Of a DNA stretch of 64,000 nucleotides, positions 44,186-56,905 are shown in pieces. The notes beneath the pieces were generated by a model that saw nothing but the letters and a program-made list of their open reading frames with translations, was not told where the DNA came from and ran no database searches. Where the stretch lies: NCBI GenBank assembly GCA_009760855.2, contig WPIO01000004.1, positions 7,634,001 to 7,698,000 of the forward strand. The letters run 5' to 3'. The DNA is from Cristatella mucedo (Eukaryota; Bryozoa; Phylactolaemata; Cristatellidae). Within the stretch, counting starts at the first letter, position 1. Every line of letters starts with the position of its first letter. The position numbers and the translations under genes were made by a program.

Positions 44186-45570
44186 ACAATTAGAGCCGAA
44201 GCCGCCGATGAGTGACGCGTTTACTCGCTAACGCAGGATGCAAGCATGTGCTGACGCAAACGTTTTGGCTACACAGAGACGATAAAAATCAGTTTTACTC
44301 GTCCAAATTATGGAAAGATTGACAGGCTAGCACCTTCGAAAGCGATGCTTGCACATGCCCAAGCAGAATCTGGTAGCTGCTGGTACAAGAATTACCTGCG
44401 GCTTGAACCTTCACGTAATTTACAGGTACCGGTGTAAGTATACAGCATGCACCCGTGTACCTGTAAGAACACAATATGTAATATTCCTGAAAGCGTAATT
44501 TTGCAAGGCGAAACGAAATATTTAATAATATCTCAAACCCAACGAGCGCTAGAAGCTAGTGAATGAGCGGCATCTCTGGAGGCTTCAATGTCGCCCAGTC
44601 TTCTTTTCAGCAGACGACACCGTTGCAGTTACTCGGGCACTGTGGCATCGCAAATACCTACACTTTTTAACCAATACATCTTCGCATTAGCAATTATATT
44701 AAAAAATTTAGGGTCGTCGAATTAAGCGTGCGGACTTGATCACTTTTCATTCAAAATTGGCCAAATCCTTTAGCAGCCGTCGTACGCTTCTGAGCTACCG
44801 AGCTTCTTTCCCGTTCGACCTCTGGATCACTTAGCATCTCTAGCTCTCACTTTATTTTTACTGCGTGGCATACAATCGCTCTGGTCGTTACGGCATGCCC
44901 GCCGAAGTCCTCCGAGACTTTGAATAGACCAGAAAGAACTCACCTGGGGCCGCACCTGCTCCAGGGACTGCATCTGCTCCAGGGGCCGCGAACCTGCTCA
45001 GTCCTTCCGGCTTCCCGAATCCTTCCTCGCACGTGAAGCCCTGGCGAAGCGGCGGATGACGTCGGCGAGGCGAAGGCGCCAATACACGCACTCGCACACC
45101 TTTATAAGCCGCCTCCTGTCTTCATTTTAAATTTGCTTCGCTAAGTAAGGCATCCACCGCATGCACCTGCATCCGCTGCTGCACGTGCATTCGGCCATTC
45201 ATCCAAGTCGCAAAACTGAACGCGCATTTCATTTAACGCGCAGTTCATTATTTGCATTTCATTTAAGCAGCACCGCGATTCATCTTGAGCAGTGGATATT
45301 TAGAGCCGAGTCCGTAATTCTCAGTGTTGAGTGTCGAAGATTTGGTCGATCCAGGATTGGCGCTGCGCACGTGCTTTACTGATCAATGTCGAGCGGACTC
45401 TTTTGCCGCGAGCGTAGGCGGCCCAGTTGTGGCACAGAAGGAGTGCGCTAGCAATGCCGCCTGGCTACAACAAGCACAACAAGCCGTGAATCAGCGCCAG
45501 GCTCGCGTCGACGGCGCTCTAACTGTTTTTCTGAAAAGCGAGCTGGCTCTCACTTGTATTCACTGCGCAG

Positions 45571-48500
45571 GCTTTTGCAGGCTTATCAGGCAGCAATGCC
45601 GTGCCACAAGGAGCCAGCACCGACCGCTCCGACGCCGCTGCCAGCGGCAGCGGCGTCGGCGCTGTCCAGGGCCGCCTTAGCTGCGGCAGCGAAGACGGCA
45701 GCGCCGATGCCAATAGCGAGCAGGTGTTTGGCACGAAGGAGAGCCAGACCCGTCAGGCGTCCAATCGCCAACGCACCGCCGCCGCCCCAGTCGCCACCGC
45801 CTCCACCGCCGCCTCAGCCACCGAAGACCTGACCGACTCGTTCACACAGACTACGCCGGAAGAGTCGAGCGAGCGCGCCCCAACGGAGCACGCTCAGCGC
45901 CACCGCTCGTTCTCGCTTCCGGCCTTGGACTGCCACGTACTTTCCCGGGCGTCGACGCTGTACGACTTTTTCGGAGGCCTCGGGAGTCGGCAGAGAGACT
46001 GGCACTGGCGAAGGGTTACGCACAGCAGCCGCCGCAGCCGCGTCTTTCAGCTGGACGGCTCCGACGGCGGCGGCTTCGGCGGCGGGCGAACGCCGACGCC
46101 AGGCCTGACGAAGGACGAGTCGACGCAAGCGTCCGAGGACCGGGCTGCTGCAGCGGCGTCAGACACAGTCGGAGCTCTGTCGGACGTCGGAAGATCCGTC
46201 GGAGCGTCGGACGTCGGACGTCGGAGCGTCGGAGCTCCATCGGAGAGCGAGCGCTCCGACAACTCTTCGACGGCGCCGTCGCCGTGCGCCTCGCTCACGA
46301 CGGAGTGCGCTGCTGCCGCCATGCACAGCGGCGAGGCATCGGAGCCGGAACTCTGGCGCCGCTCACGCGATAGCCAGGCGCCAGCGAGCGGCGAGATTGC
46401 AGCGGAAGAGCGGCGAGGCCGGCCTCGACCCCTCGAAGTCATCGTCGAATCGTCCACACCTCCGATCGCCATGCTTTGCGCGCGTCCGACGTCGCCGTCG
46501 TCGCCGCCCTATCGAGGAGGCGATGTCAGCGGAGCTGAAGCTGGCAACGACGCGCCGCCGCGCGTGTCGCCAGAGGCGGCCTCGCCGGCAAAGGTGGACG
46601 CCGGAGACGACTCGGCTCGCAGGGGCGGCCGGGCAGGCTGCGAGGCGCTCGGCGGAGGCGCTCAGCCCGAGGTCTCTGACCGAGCCGCTACCGAGCTAGC
46701 CCTGGCGAGGTCAGCGACGCCACAGCTGGAGAAGCGTGCAGCCTTCGACGGTTCGGTTCGCAGCGACGGCCGAGACTCGAGGAGACCGAGCACTGCAGAC
46801 GGCGGACGCCGAGCGCTGCAGACGGCGGCGCACCGGTGCGAATCGTCAGAGGCGGCGTCCGCCGTCGGCGGCCCGCAGGCTCTCCTCGACGGACGGCTTC
46901 GCCGTGAGCCGCTGGCAGCTCACCCTGACGTGTCAGCCGAGCCGAAAGAGGCTGTACGGACCGAGCGGGGAGGACCACCCGTTGGGTCGATGGAGCTGCC
47001 GAAGGGCGAACCGATCGCTAGTCGTCCTGCGCCGCTCGCTTCAGTCCAGGCAATTGGCCGAGACCCGTCGAGGAGGAGCGAGAGCAAAAGTGCGAGCGAA
47101 GCGACCAGACTTCCGGAAGACGTTGCGGAGTCGCCCCTCGCGGCGACCGGTTCGGAAGCGCCGACAACCGACGAGCCGCAGCGTGCAACGGCTTCGACGC
47201 GACGTGACCCTTTCGGTGGTCTGCGAAGCACGACTCGGAAGCTCCCGCCCCCTGACTTCGTGGCCGGAAGCGTCAGCCCGAAGCCGACTTGCTCGATGAG
47301 AGCTAAGCCGTCGAAAGGTGTCGAATGGCAGCGGCCCACTGCAACGGCTGCGGCTGACGCAGCCAGCGATCAGCCACAGCAATGGCTGCAGGAGCCACCG
47401 CAGCAGCAGCTGCTGCCGCCGTCTCCGCCACCGAAGGCGCCGATCGCGCCTGCGCTGGCGCCAGGCGCGCCGGCAACCGATGCCGAAGCAGCAGCCGCCT
47501 GGCGTGGGCGGCAATCGCCCGATGTGAAGCTGCTAGCGAGAACCGACTGCGGCCGATCGCCATGCTTCGGACACACAGCCGCAGGCAACGAGCTGTGTCC
47601 AATGGACGTCGACGACGACGGTCGAGCCGCTGCCGTCGTGACCGGTGCGACATCGTCGCGAAGCCTGGCGGCCTCACTAGACGACGCCCCGTCGCTGCGG
47701 ACGTTTGCCGCTGACTCGCTCGCCAAGTCCCCCGAGTGGCCGGTGTCGCCGAGTCAGCCTCTGGCGGCCTGCTCTCGCCGAGAGTCATTCTACGCCAGTG
47801 AGCCGTCGCCTCCGGCGCCTCGAGCCAGCTTCCGGCAGGCGCAGGAGGAGCGGCTTATGGTGCTCGAGGCCTCGGCGGCCGCCGCCGCTCGCAACGAAGG
47901 GGTTATGGACTGCAGAACGGAGGAAAACGCAGCCGCCACTGCCGATGGCGCGAAGGCGCACAAGCAAAGTCGATGGGGGGCTATCGTCGAGTCGGCGTCG
48001 TTCGCGAGGCTTGTCGCTTCTTGCGAGGAGGAGCCTTCGCGTGAAGCGACCGCTCCCTCACGGCCGGCCGTCATCGTAGCGACCGCGGCAGCGGCGCTCG
48101 GCTGTTGGGCGGCGTCCTCGGCAACTGCCGCTGCCATAAAGGATGACGTCGTCGACCGTGGGGCGAGCAGAATAATCGGAAATGGGAGCCCCGCTCACCA
48201 CCGGCCGGGACTCCCTGCCCGCGACAACCAAAATCAGCCACGGCGCATCCGGGAAGTCACAGCAAATGAGCCGTCGAAACGCGACGAGTGGCGGCAGCGC
48301 TGCCTAGCGCCAATGTCCGCATCCACCGCCACTTCATCCCTCCTCGAAGCCGGCTCCTCGTCGGCAACGCAGTATCCCGCCTCCTCCGGAGCCGAGCCGC
48401 TGACGCTAAAAGGAGGCGCTGCCGCCATCGCCGCTGGCATGTCTTCGTCTCCACCAGCGACGCCCGTGGCCAAAGGCGATGAGGCCGCCGCCGCCTCCGC

Positions 48501-50254
48501 CGCTCATTATCAGGCGCCACCTTTGGGATCGTTAGCTACAGTAGCAGCGACACCTGGCGAGCGCTCTTCGCTAATGTCCGGCTACACCAGCGACAGCCAT
48601 GATGGTTCGAGCTACTCGCAAATCACGATCGCAGCAAACGCCGGCACCTACTTTTCAGGAGGTCTCGCGACCGAGGCCTCACCCACCTGCGCCTCGCCGC
48701 CCATCGGAGGGTCAGCAGCCTCTCCATCAGGCAATGCGGCCGGCGCAGCAAGCGGAACGACAGTGCCGTCGCCTCGGGCAGCCGCCGCGGCCGTATCCTC
48801 GGCTTCGCCGGCACAGCTGGACAGTCGCGCTTCCGGCGGCCGTGGCGTCACCGTATCTTCAGACTTTCAACGTCAGCAGCCTGAACACGCTGTCGGCGTC
48901 AGTCGCGCTGCAGAAGTTCTCAACGGCTCTCCGACACCGGCCGTCGGCGCACTGCCGCAGCCACTGCCGCTGCCGCGTCCACCGTGTTTCGTGTCCGAGC
49001 AAGAGACTGTGGCGGCGGCGATGACACTGGCGAAGGACAGCAGCAAGCATGATGGTCTCTCCGGTCCGTTTGACGTCTCTTCGTACGAACTTCGGCCTCC
49101 ACCTCTGGTACCGCCGGCGGCAGGCGGCGGCAGTCACTCACCCTCCATCGCGTCAACGGCCGTCAACCGGACAGCTCAGCCAGCGCCGCTGCCCGCTCTT
49201 GACAGCAGCTCGCTAGATAGTCGCTCCGACATCTCGTCGCTCGACGTCTCGTCGTGCGGCGTTCAGCTGGCTCAGGCGAGAGCGATCGGCGCCGGTCGCG
49301 CAGCGGACAATCGATCTGCACCGTCTGTCCCTGGCAGCGGAGCACCGGCGACAACAGCGGCGCCCAGGGTGGACGCCAGAGCGATAGATAGTCGATCCGG
49401 CCCGTTCGACGTCTCGTCGTATGACGTGCAGCTGCCGCTGGCGAATGCGTTCGGCGGCGCCAACCAAGGGCCCGTTGGGGCAGCCCCTGCCGGTGCACCG
49501 ATGGCCCCGCCGCCACCACTGCCGCCGCCTTCCATCCCTGACCAAGCGACGGCAGCCGCACCCCGCGGGCAGGACAGTATGGCGGTCGGGTTTGACAGCA
49601 ATAAGTTTGACAGTCGCTTCGGCTCACTCGACGTCTCGTCCTACGACGTTCAAGCTCCACCGCCTCTTTCGCCGGCGGCGCAGCTTGGTGAGAGTCGCAC
49701 TCCGGATAAGCGCGTCGGCAATCGGACCGCAGGACCGCTGCCGCGATCAGCGGATGGCAATTCCGACGCCGCGGCAGCGGCGACGGCCACGCTCGCGTCC
49801 ACGCTCGATCGCAGTGCGTTCGACAGTCTCTACGCCCCTCCGCGTGGCCTTTCAACCGCCGAAGTCCTGACGTCACCGGCGGCGGCGGTGGAAGCGGAAG
49901 CGACGGGCAGGCCGTGCGGGCGAGCGCGAGGCTGCTTTCCGTCGTCGCAGGCGCCGAGCCTGGCCCACGGAGCGCTGCCGCTCGGCGTCTGCCTGGGCTC
50001 GCTGTCCACGCTGGCGCGGCTCGTCGGCGTCGGCGGCGGCGGCGGCGGAGCGGCAAGCGGCGTGATTTCGAGCGGCTCCACCGTGACTGGCAGCGATTGG
50101 TCGCTTGGCGGCGGCCCGTCGGACTTGAACAGCGAGCTCTCGACGAGCGTGCTGACCTTGGATGCGACCTCACCCACGCGAGCGACGGTCCCGACGTCGG
50201 CGGCGGCCCCACCGCCCCCTTCAGCAGCGTCCGGCACGTCTGGGGCTACGAAGC
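45571..50254 (+). CDS. Giant disordered protein, exon 1 of the supported pair
   Basis: This plus frame is open from 45535 with no ATG at its start. The best acceptor (TTGTATTCACTGCGCAG) ends at 45570, phase 0; nearby AGs at 45580 and 45589 are alternatives. It holds about 1,561 codons to a donor AAGC/GTGAGT (GT at 50255, phase 1). The protein is Ser/Ala/Pro/Arg-rich. Less disordered landmarks are SFSLPALDCHVLS with STLYDFFGGLGSRQRDWHWR (45922-46010), FTQT at 45841, STQA at 46120, and a tandem repeat ending DVSSYDVQ at 49051-49845. The in-frame repeats and the in-phase junction to the next exon argue that this frame is translated. The family is unknown. It could be a nuclear or cytoskeletal scaffold, which is a guess. 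Confidence 0.65.
46160..46247 (+). repeat. Short in-frame repeat in the giant exon
   Basis: GTCGGACGTCGGAAGATCCG and GTCGGAGCGTCGGACGTCGG recur, encoding repeated SDVGRSVGA-like peptides. Unit lengths are multiples of three. Confidence 0.6.
49051..49845 (+). repeat. Diverged protein repeat, consensus DSRSGPFDVSSYDVQ
   Basis: Units lie at about 49051-49095 (GPFDVSSYEL), 49213-49269 (DSRSDISSLDVSSCGVQL), 49384-49440 (DSRSGPFDVSSYDVQLP) and 49603-49659 (DSRFGSLDVSSYDVQAP), with a faint fifth at 49817 (FDSLYAPP). All are in the same frame, spaced roughly 160-220 bases by variable Pro/Ala-rich linkers. Confidence 0.85.
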
Positions 50255-50344
50255 GTGAGTCGGTCCAGCGCTTCGCAGCACTCCTCGTTTTTCGCTCCGG
50301 CCGATGAGCAGGCAGTCGCACTCGCTGGCGGCGTTCTTTTTCAG
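50255..50344 (+). other. 90-base intron joining the two giant exons
   Basis: It starts GTGAGT at 50255 and ends CTTTTTCAG at 50344. The upstream exon leaves one base (C) and the downstream exon supplies TG, giving Leu and keeping the frame open on both sides. Without splicing the upstream frame meets a stop at 50305-50307, inside this interval. Confidence 0.7.
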
Positions 50345-53300
50345 TGCCCAATACCGCGTCGGCTGCGACTCGGGCGCCTGGGTTGGCGGCTATCGCTTCG
50401 CCTGTCGGTGAAGAGTTGCTAAACCTGCAGTCAACACAGCAGCAGCAGCAACTGCAGCTTCTGCGGCAGCTGCTGACGGCACAAGAATCTGCCGTCCATT
50501 CTAGCCGAGGAGCGAACGACGGCATTGAGCATTGGCGCGCGTCGGCAGTCGACGATAGTGACTTGGTCAGCTGCAGCCTTCGTGGCCCTGCAGCTAATAA
50601 CGTCGCCGGACCGGATTCCGCGACGCCATTTTTCTTCATCGGCACAGCTCCGGCTCTTAGCCGGGAAGCGGGTCACGAGCAGCTTCCTCATCCGCTGCCT
50701 CCGAGAATCGCTGCCGCACCGTCCACGCACCTGCCCGGCGCCTACCCAGTCACGCTACAGGAAAACGACGCACACGCCAGCGGCTCAGCAGCCTGCGGCG
50801 TCACCAGCATTGACCGCAGCGTCCTATCCGTACAAGGCAAGCCGTACAAGGCAAGCGACGGTAGGACCAATGCAGCCACCTCCGGCCGGACGTTGACGAC
50901 GAGCCCACGCGGCGTTGGCAATCGCTTGGCTACCGATCCCGCGTCGCTGGCCGCGGGCGCCTTGAGCTGCGAGCTCACCGATGCAGCTGCAGCCGTAGCA
51001 GCGAATCAGAAAAGTGGCTTCAGCCTACGCGGCGGGGAAGCCGAGAACAGAGTCGTCTACACCTCGATGGACACAGAGCAAAGTGAGGATTCGTTTGGCT
51101 TTATTCAGCGCAAAGAAACGAAGACGCGCTACGTTCACTTTGAAGCTTCGGCGGTGGAAGATTCGTCTCGAGCTGCAGCCGCCCGTCACCAAGTGGTGGC
51201 GGCGCCAGCACTAGCACCTATCCAATTGCCGATCCAGTCGTCGCTACAGCCGCCGCTCCAGTCGCCGCTCCAGTCACCGCCGGTGGTGGAGGTCCCTCGA
51301 GGCGCCGCCATCGCCGCAGCCGCCGCAACGCCGAGCAGCGAGCCGCGAGGGCACTGGACCTTGGCGCGCCCGATCGCTCCCGTCTTCTTCGCCCGAGCGA
51401 CGCCCGCCGAGCAGCGAGTGGGCTTCGGTGGCCATGCGGGACTCGGGGTGAGCACCGTGTGCACCGCCGACCTTCGCAGTTGCGATGGCGTCCTGGAGAG
51501 TACGCCGAGCGGCGGCGGCATCGTGTGCGGTCCGTCCCCGGCGCCGGCGGCCGCCGTTCGAGGCGGCGCCGCCTCCGTCGGTTACGCGAAGCCGCAGCGT
51601 CCTCTAGGCTTATCGAGTTCGTCGGCAAAGCCAAAAAGTCCTCAGGCAGCGACGAAGGGACGGCACGAGCGCGACGAACCGTTGGAGCGGAGCGCCCGTC
51701 GAGCTCCCATCGCTCCAACGTACGACAGTCGAGAGCCAGATCGAGACGGTCCGGTCGAGCGCTCTTTTCTCGAAATCGCGGCGATGGCGACGGTAACGAC
51801 AGCCGCAAAGCAGTGCTGTAACATCCGGATACGCGTGAGCGACGCCAACCTGAGGCCGGCAGCGCCGGCAAACCTCGAAGCCGCCGTCCTTGGCGACCAA
51901 CAACGCGCAGCTGGTGGCGGAGCAGGTTCGGCAAGCAGCAAGACACCACCTCGGCACGCGGCGACCGCAGACGGCGGCCAGCTCAGCGCCTCTCCGACGT
52001 CGGGCGCTCGCCGTGGAAGCCTCGACGAGCGGAGCGCGCCGTGCGAGCGAGATGGGCCGAAGACTGTCTCCGGGTGGCTGCACGACCCGGCTGTGGTGCA
52101 TTCAACAAACTCGGTGGCGACGGCGACGGCGGAGCATCTCGCTGGGCCGTCGCAGTGGCTGCAGCAGGATGCGAACGCGGTGGCGCTCGACGTGCAATGC
52201 CGAGGGAGCACCAGCGGAAGCAGCAGCGGCGTCTCGGTGCGCATCGAAAGCGTGGCGGTGGAAGCGAGCAGCGACATCAGGCGCGGCAACGACGACGCGA
52301 CGCCTGCGACCGTCACCCTCGCCGACTCTGCCAAAGTGGTCAGCGCCCGCGCCGCAACAACTACCAACGCCGCCGCCGCCGCAGCCGAGATCCGATCGAA
52401 AGCTTGGGATGACTGCACTGGCGCCGTCGAGGATCGACCGGCGGCGGCCAGGCGCGGCTGGCGTTCGCCGCGGCAGGTGCATGTGGCTCAGGCCGCTCCG
52501 GACTACCGGACGTCCGGACCTCCGGACCACTGGACGGCGGCACACGACGACGACGGCGGTCCCCGCGACTCACTGTATCAGGCTTGCACCGAGTGCTGTC
52601 GAAGAACCGCAGCGTTGCTTCCGACCGCGAACTCTCGCGAGGCCGTGCCGGCGGCCGCTGAAGCTGCCGCGAAGCCTCGAGACTGCTTTGCCGCGGCTAG
52701 CGCGACCAACGGTGCGGCGGCGGCCATGGCCGTGAGCGGGACGACCGGTGCGACGGGTGTCAATGCCGCAGCGGCCTCGTGGACCACGGTGCCGGATACC
52801 CGCGGCTGGATCTCGAAGCAGCAGCACATGCAGCAGCCAACAAATCACGCGAGTCACAACCAGGCCTCAACCTCGGCGACGGTGACGGTGGAGAGGTACG
52901 CAGCCTCCCCGGATTTGTCTGGCTCGGCGGCTGTGCATCCATCTTCTCTGCATCGAGCCACGGAGGCAGTGGAGCGGCAGCACGGCAGCTACCGACCGGC
53001 GGCGATCAGAGACGTCCACAGCGGCGCCACGGCGCTTCCGCCGACGGAACGCGGCTGTGCCTCCGATATCACTACCACCGCCGACTCAACTTGGCGCCAA
53101 GGCGACGTCATTCGCTTGATTGACGAGTACGCTCGAAGCCACTCTCCGGCATGGAGTCACGGCGGTCCGATGACCGGCGGCCGAGTGGGCCGTGGCGAGG
53201 CGCTGCTGGATCGAGGCGCCGCCTACGGACCGCTCGTCCCGATGGCATCAACTGACGAAAGGGTGCCGTCGGAGGTCCAGCCAGTGGCTATTACGCGAAC

Positions 53301-55035
53301 GTCACCGATTTCGACTGCCGCGCGCTTGTCCTACAACGGCCGATATCTTCGCAGCGAAGCGGCGTCAGTGGCTGCGGCAGCAGCGCAGCCTACGCCATCA
53401 TCGTCAGCGCCGTGGCGCTCCGAGGCTTTTATCCAGCGGCCATTCGACCGTGCCGGCGCCGGCGGCGGTGGCGGCGCTCGCCCTTGGTCAGTCGATCGGC
53501 GGCCTCCTCGTGGCGTGGACCAGAGGACTGCTCCGCAGAGCATGTCGGGCCTGCCCGGCGGCACCTGCGGACACGACCTGGGCCACTTCGGCGTCGCTGG
53601 CGGCAATCGGCGCGGCGAGCAGCCGTCGACGAGGCTGACGATCCCTGGTCGCAGCGGAGGCAGAAGTCGCTCACGTTCCAGAGAGGAAGAGAAAGGAGGC
53701 AGGAGGAGGAAGAGAAAGAAACGCGAGAGGAGCCGCAGCTCAAGCAGTGACACTGACATTGATGACCGCTACGACGAAAGCTCTTATCGCGATGGCGGCG
53801 GAGGCGGCGTCGAAGCCGCCTCCGCCGATGCTTCGGCGGCTTGCAATGCAGCCACGAACGCGGGTCGACGCGGCCACCTCGACGGGGAGGACGGCAGCGA
53901 GCGCTCGACGGTGCCGTGGTGGCTCGTGCCATCGAAACGCCAGCAAGGCCACTCGGCTGAGCGCAGTGACGGCGGCAGCGCAGTCGCCCGAGCTTCGTCG
54001 ACGGCGCCACCGCCGTCGGACTTCAGGAAGCGAAAATCGGGCGACCGATACAATCCACTCGTAGACGTAACGAATTTTAAGGTGCCGCGAATTGATACGG
54101 AGCGAGGCGGCCAGCGCCAGCGGTGCGTGGAAACGGCACCTCGCGGCCACGTGGCGGCGAGTTCGCGCGTCGTTTCGCCGGAAGCGGAACGGCTGGCTGA
54201 CGATTCGCCCCATTGGCTCTGTCGAAACGGAAACGACGCCGTCCGTCGCCGAGAGATCGTCGCCTCTCTGGACGATCGACCGGCTGAGATTTTCCGCGGC
54301 GACCGCCAGCCTGAGGCCGTCGAACAAAGCCCGCACCAGCGACGCCACTCCGGCTCCGATCAAACGCCCGACTTCCGGTGCGAGGCAGCAGCCGCCGCCT
54401 CGGCTGCGGTCGCCATTCGTCCCGGCAGCAGCCGATCGGCTGCGAATGAATCGGTGCCCCCTGAGGAGTGGCAGCAAGGCATCTTCAGCAGGGTGAGTTT
54501 CGAGCACGTCCGCGACTGCGGAAATCCACCCACGGACAGCCAAAGAAAGGCGGAAGTGCTAATCCGGAGCAGCGACGACTGCGGCGGCGAGAGTCTGGAA
54601 ATGCGAACGAGCAGCAGCAGCAGCGGCTTCCGGAGCCGGGCGCCGGCGCGTTTCGAGCAGCCTGCTACTACTGCTGGCCACCAGGTGGCGTGCGAAGTGC
54701 ATGCGTCAGAGCGACGGCGCTCCGCCGAGCTGCCGGTCGTCGTCGTGCAGGCTGCCTCAAACTCCTCCGCCGACCATGCGGTCGCGGCGGGGCTCGCCGA
54801 CTGGCGCCATTCGGCCGTCGGGCGCGTCTCGAGTGCGGAGCCGCTAAACGACTTGGCATTCACCGTCGCGGCGGTGGCGACGACTGTCGCTGTCGCCGAC
54901 GCCGACGACACGCGCGAGCAGCAAGCTTCGAGTGCCACCTACGACGAGCGCCGAGACGGCAGCGCTGAAATGGCGGCTGTCTCGTACCGAAGCAGTGACC
55001 GGATAGGCGTTCGCGGTCGCGGGGCTTCGAGGTAA
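50345..55035 (+). CDS. Giant disordered protein, exon 2 with RS domain
   Basis: About 1,563 codons are open from the acceptor at 50344 to a TAA at 55033-55035. Joined to the previous exon this makes about 3,124 residues. Features in order are a Gln/Leu-rich helix-like segment (TQQQQQLQLLRQLLTAQE, 50437-50490), long Ser/Ala/Pro-rich stretches, and an RS domain at 53656-53755 (GGRSRSRSREEEKGGRRRKR and ERSRSSSSDTDIDDRYDE). Next come DRYNPLVDVTNFKVPRIDTE (54043-54102) and a Ser-rich C-terminus. A TCGAG/GTAATT site at 55032 (phase 2) could instead splice onward; it is phase-compatible with the 63358 exon. RS domains are typical of splicing and nuclear-speckle proteins, so a nuclear role is plausible but inferred. 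I recognise no orthologue. Confidence 0.62.
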
Positions 55036-55217
55036 TTTCGCCGGCAGACCTCGAGCGCAGGCTCGCGGTCACGTGATTGCATCGCTGTCACCCGTAGCCT
55101 GAGCTAGGTTACTAGCTCGGGTCGGAAGAGTGTAGGTTATCGACTGCCAGGCTGCTGGACGTCTCCTTCGTATCGCTCCTTTTGCGTCATACTTCCTGCT
55201 TCTCTCGAATGCTCCTT

Positions 55218-55275
55218 AATAATAATAATAATAATTCACTTGATAAAGCGCCCTCAGAGAACTTAATCTGAGCTC
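55218..55275 (-). repeat. Isolated LF1-type 3' tail
   Basis: AATAATAATAATAATTCACT, TGATAAAGCGCCCTCAGAGA and ACTTAATC form a clean reverse complement of the LF1 end, with only about 55 bases retained. Confidence 0.85.
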
Positions 55276-55611
55276 CTTGAATGCTTATCTTGATACGCAT
55301 GCATTAATGGTTAGCCATTTCATTAAAAAAGCGTATCCCCTAAATAAATTTCTGGCTTCATCCTTGATCGTCCCCAGCAAATCGGCAGCAAATGCTTGGG
55401 GGGATAGCGTTGAGCGTGCTGCAATAGCGTCCGGTCAGGTAATCTCGTCGGGCGGCGCAGTGACGTTTTCCGTCAAATATCGGGGGAGACAAATCTCGGG
55501 AAAGACACTGAAAGGCTGCATGATTCCGTCGCTGATCGTCCGCTAATTCGTCAGGTGGCGGCGATGGCTTCGTCGCACGCTCCGTTTCTCTCCTCTTTCG
55601 AAACGAGCGAG

Positions 55612-55722
55612 CAGCTAATCCTCTAGTGGCGGCATGGGCTTTCGGGTCGTAGGTTCAACTCCGGAGAAGGCGTATCCGTCTTTATTGCTAGCGACTCCAC
55701 AGTGGTGATGATTTTAGCATCA
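55612..55722 (+). mobile_element. Diverged tRNA-like SINE fragment
   Basis: CTAATCCTCTAGTGGCGGCA, a B-box-like GTAGGTTCAACTCCGGAGAA and CGTCTTTATTGCTAGCGACT with CACAGTGGTGATGAT resemble the head and middle of SINE-A. Confidence 0.5.
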
Positions 55723-55874
55723 CTCGGAGATCGGCTTTGCACGCATCCGACTGAAGGCGCAGCCGTCACCGCTACATTTTCTTCAATTATCTATCCTTTT
55801 TTTCTTTCGATGGCTTTCTTTCCTCATGCTTTTTCCTCCAGCACACTTTTTCAGCGCCTCGTCCTGTCGCTAAG

Positions 55875-56621
55875 CGCACACGCGCGAGTGCGCTCTCGGC
55901 GAGCGAGCGAGCGTCGGACGTCGGCAGCTCCGCTTGAGTCTGACGCGCGACTTCGTCGGCTCGCTCCGAAGGGATGAACGCGTGGACGGCTTCGCTCAAG
56001 CGACAATCTGCGGACCGACGATTACCGACTTTCGTGCCGCCGTTGCCGTAAACGTGGCGCCGCCGGAGCAGCAGCAACAACAAGACCAGCCGGACCGAGA
56101 GGCGGCGGCGGCGGCGGCGCACAATTACACGGTTTCGGAGGCGGCAGCGCGACGACGGTCGTCGGAGGGCCACAGGCGGCCTTCCGGCGGCCGTGCGTGC
56201 CCGGCATCGCGCGACGACGTGGATCCCGAGGTTGGCGCTGCTTCGCTGGAGTCACAAGGCGCCGCCTCCTCATCCGCAGCGGCCGGCACTGGTGCGGCCG
56301 TCCACGGCTCTGACTTGAAGCCGCCGCCGCAGCAGCCTCAGCGCACTGTCGCGTGGCAGTCGCGATCGGACGCGCTTGATGAATACGGTCGCGTTGGCGC
56401 CAGCCACGACGTCGCCGTTGACGGCAGCAGCCGGCCCAGTCATCTGCCGCCGCCGATGCCGAAAATGCTGCTTCGCGATCGATCGCTGAGTTCCTCTCGG
56501 AGCTCGAATGCGAGCGTCAGCACGGCGTCGGACGGCTCGGCGACGGACGCGGCAGACATGAACAGCCCCGACAGCTGCCGCCGCAGCAGCGCTGAAGATC
56601 GACGGCGAAGACGCGAGGCCG
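55875..56621 (+). CDS. GC-rich exon, unrecognised; possible continuation of the giant gene
   Basis: The plus frame is open from after a stop at 55871 to 56722, with no ATG at its start. An acceptor such as GTCCTGTCGCTAAG (ending 55874) or a later AG is needed. A GCCG/GTAAGC donor at 56622 (phase 1) gives a 249-codon exon. The start is not very biased (LTRDFVGSLRRDERVDGF, ICGPTITDFRAAVAV), then comes a Gln run, then Ser/Ala/Arg-rich sequence with MPKMLLRDRSLSSSRSSNAS. Phase at its 5' end does not match the 55031 donor, so a direct join is unproven. It is not recognised. Confidence 0.4.
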
Positions 56622-56739
56622 GTAAGCGAGCGAGTGAGCGAGCGGCGGCGACGCGGCGCCGGGGCCATACCCATACACGTCAGTTGTACGGTCAGAAGGG
56701 GTGGGGCCGATCCGTAGATTAAAAGTGTGGCAGCCCGTT

Positions 56740-56806
56740 TAAATAAGAATAAATAAATATATATATATATATTTATATATACATATATAGTTTATAAATA
56801 CATGTA

Positions 56807-56848
<42 letters not shown>

Positions 56849-56905
56849 CATACATTTATTATATAATATATAATAAATAAAAAGTAAATAATAAATTGAG
56901 AAGTG
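56740..56905. repeat. AT-rich microsatellite block
   Basis: (AT)n runs at about 56758-56772 and 56813-56843 are embedded in AAATA/TATATA sequence. It contains several AATAAA hexamers on both strands, so poly(A) calls here would be unreliable. Confidence 0.95.

Noticed and set aside
49051-49845. Regularly spaced repeats as a CRISPR-like array
   Set aside because: The units are diverged protein-coding repeats in a eukaryotic exon with unequal spacing.
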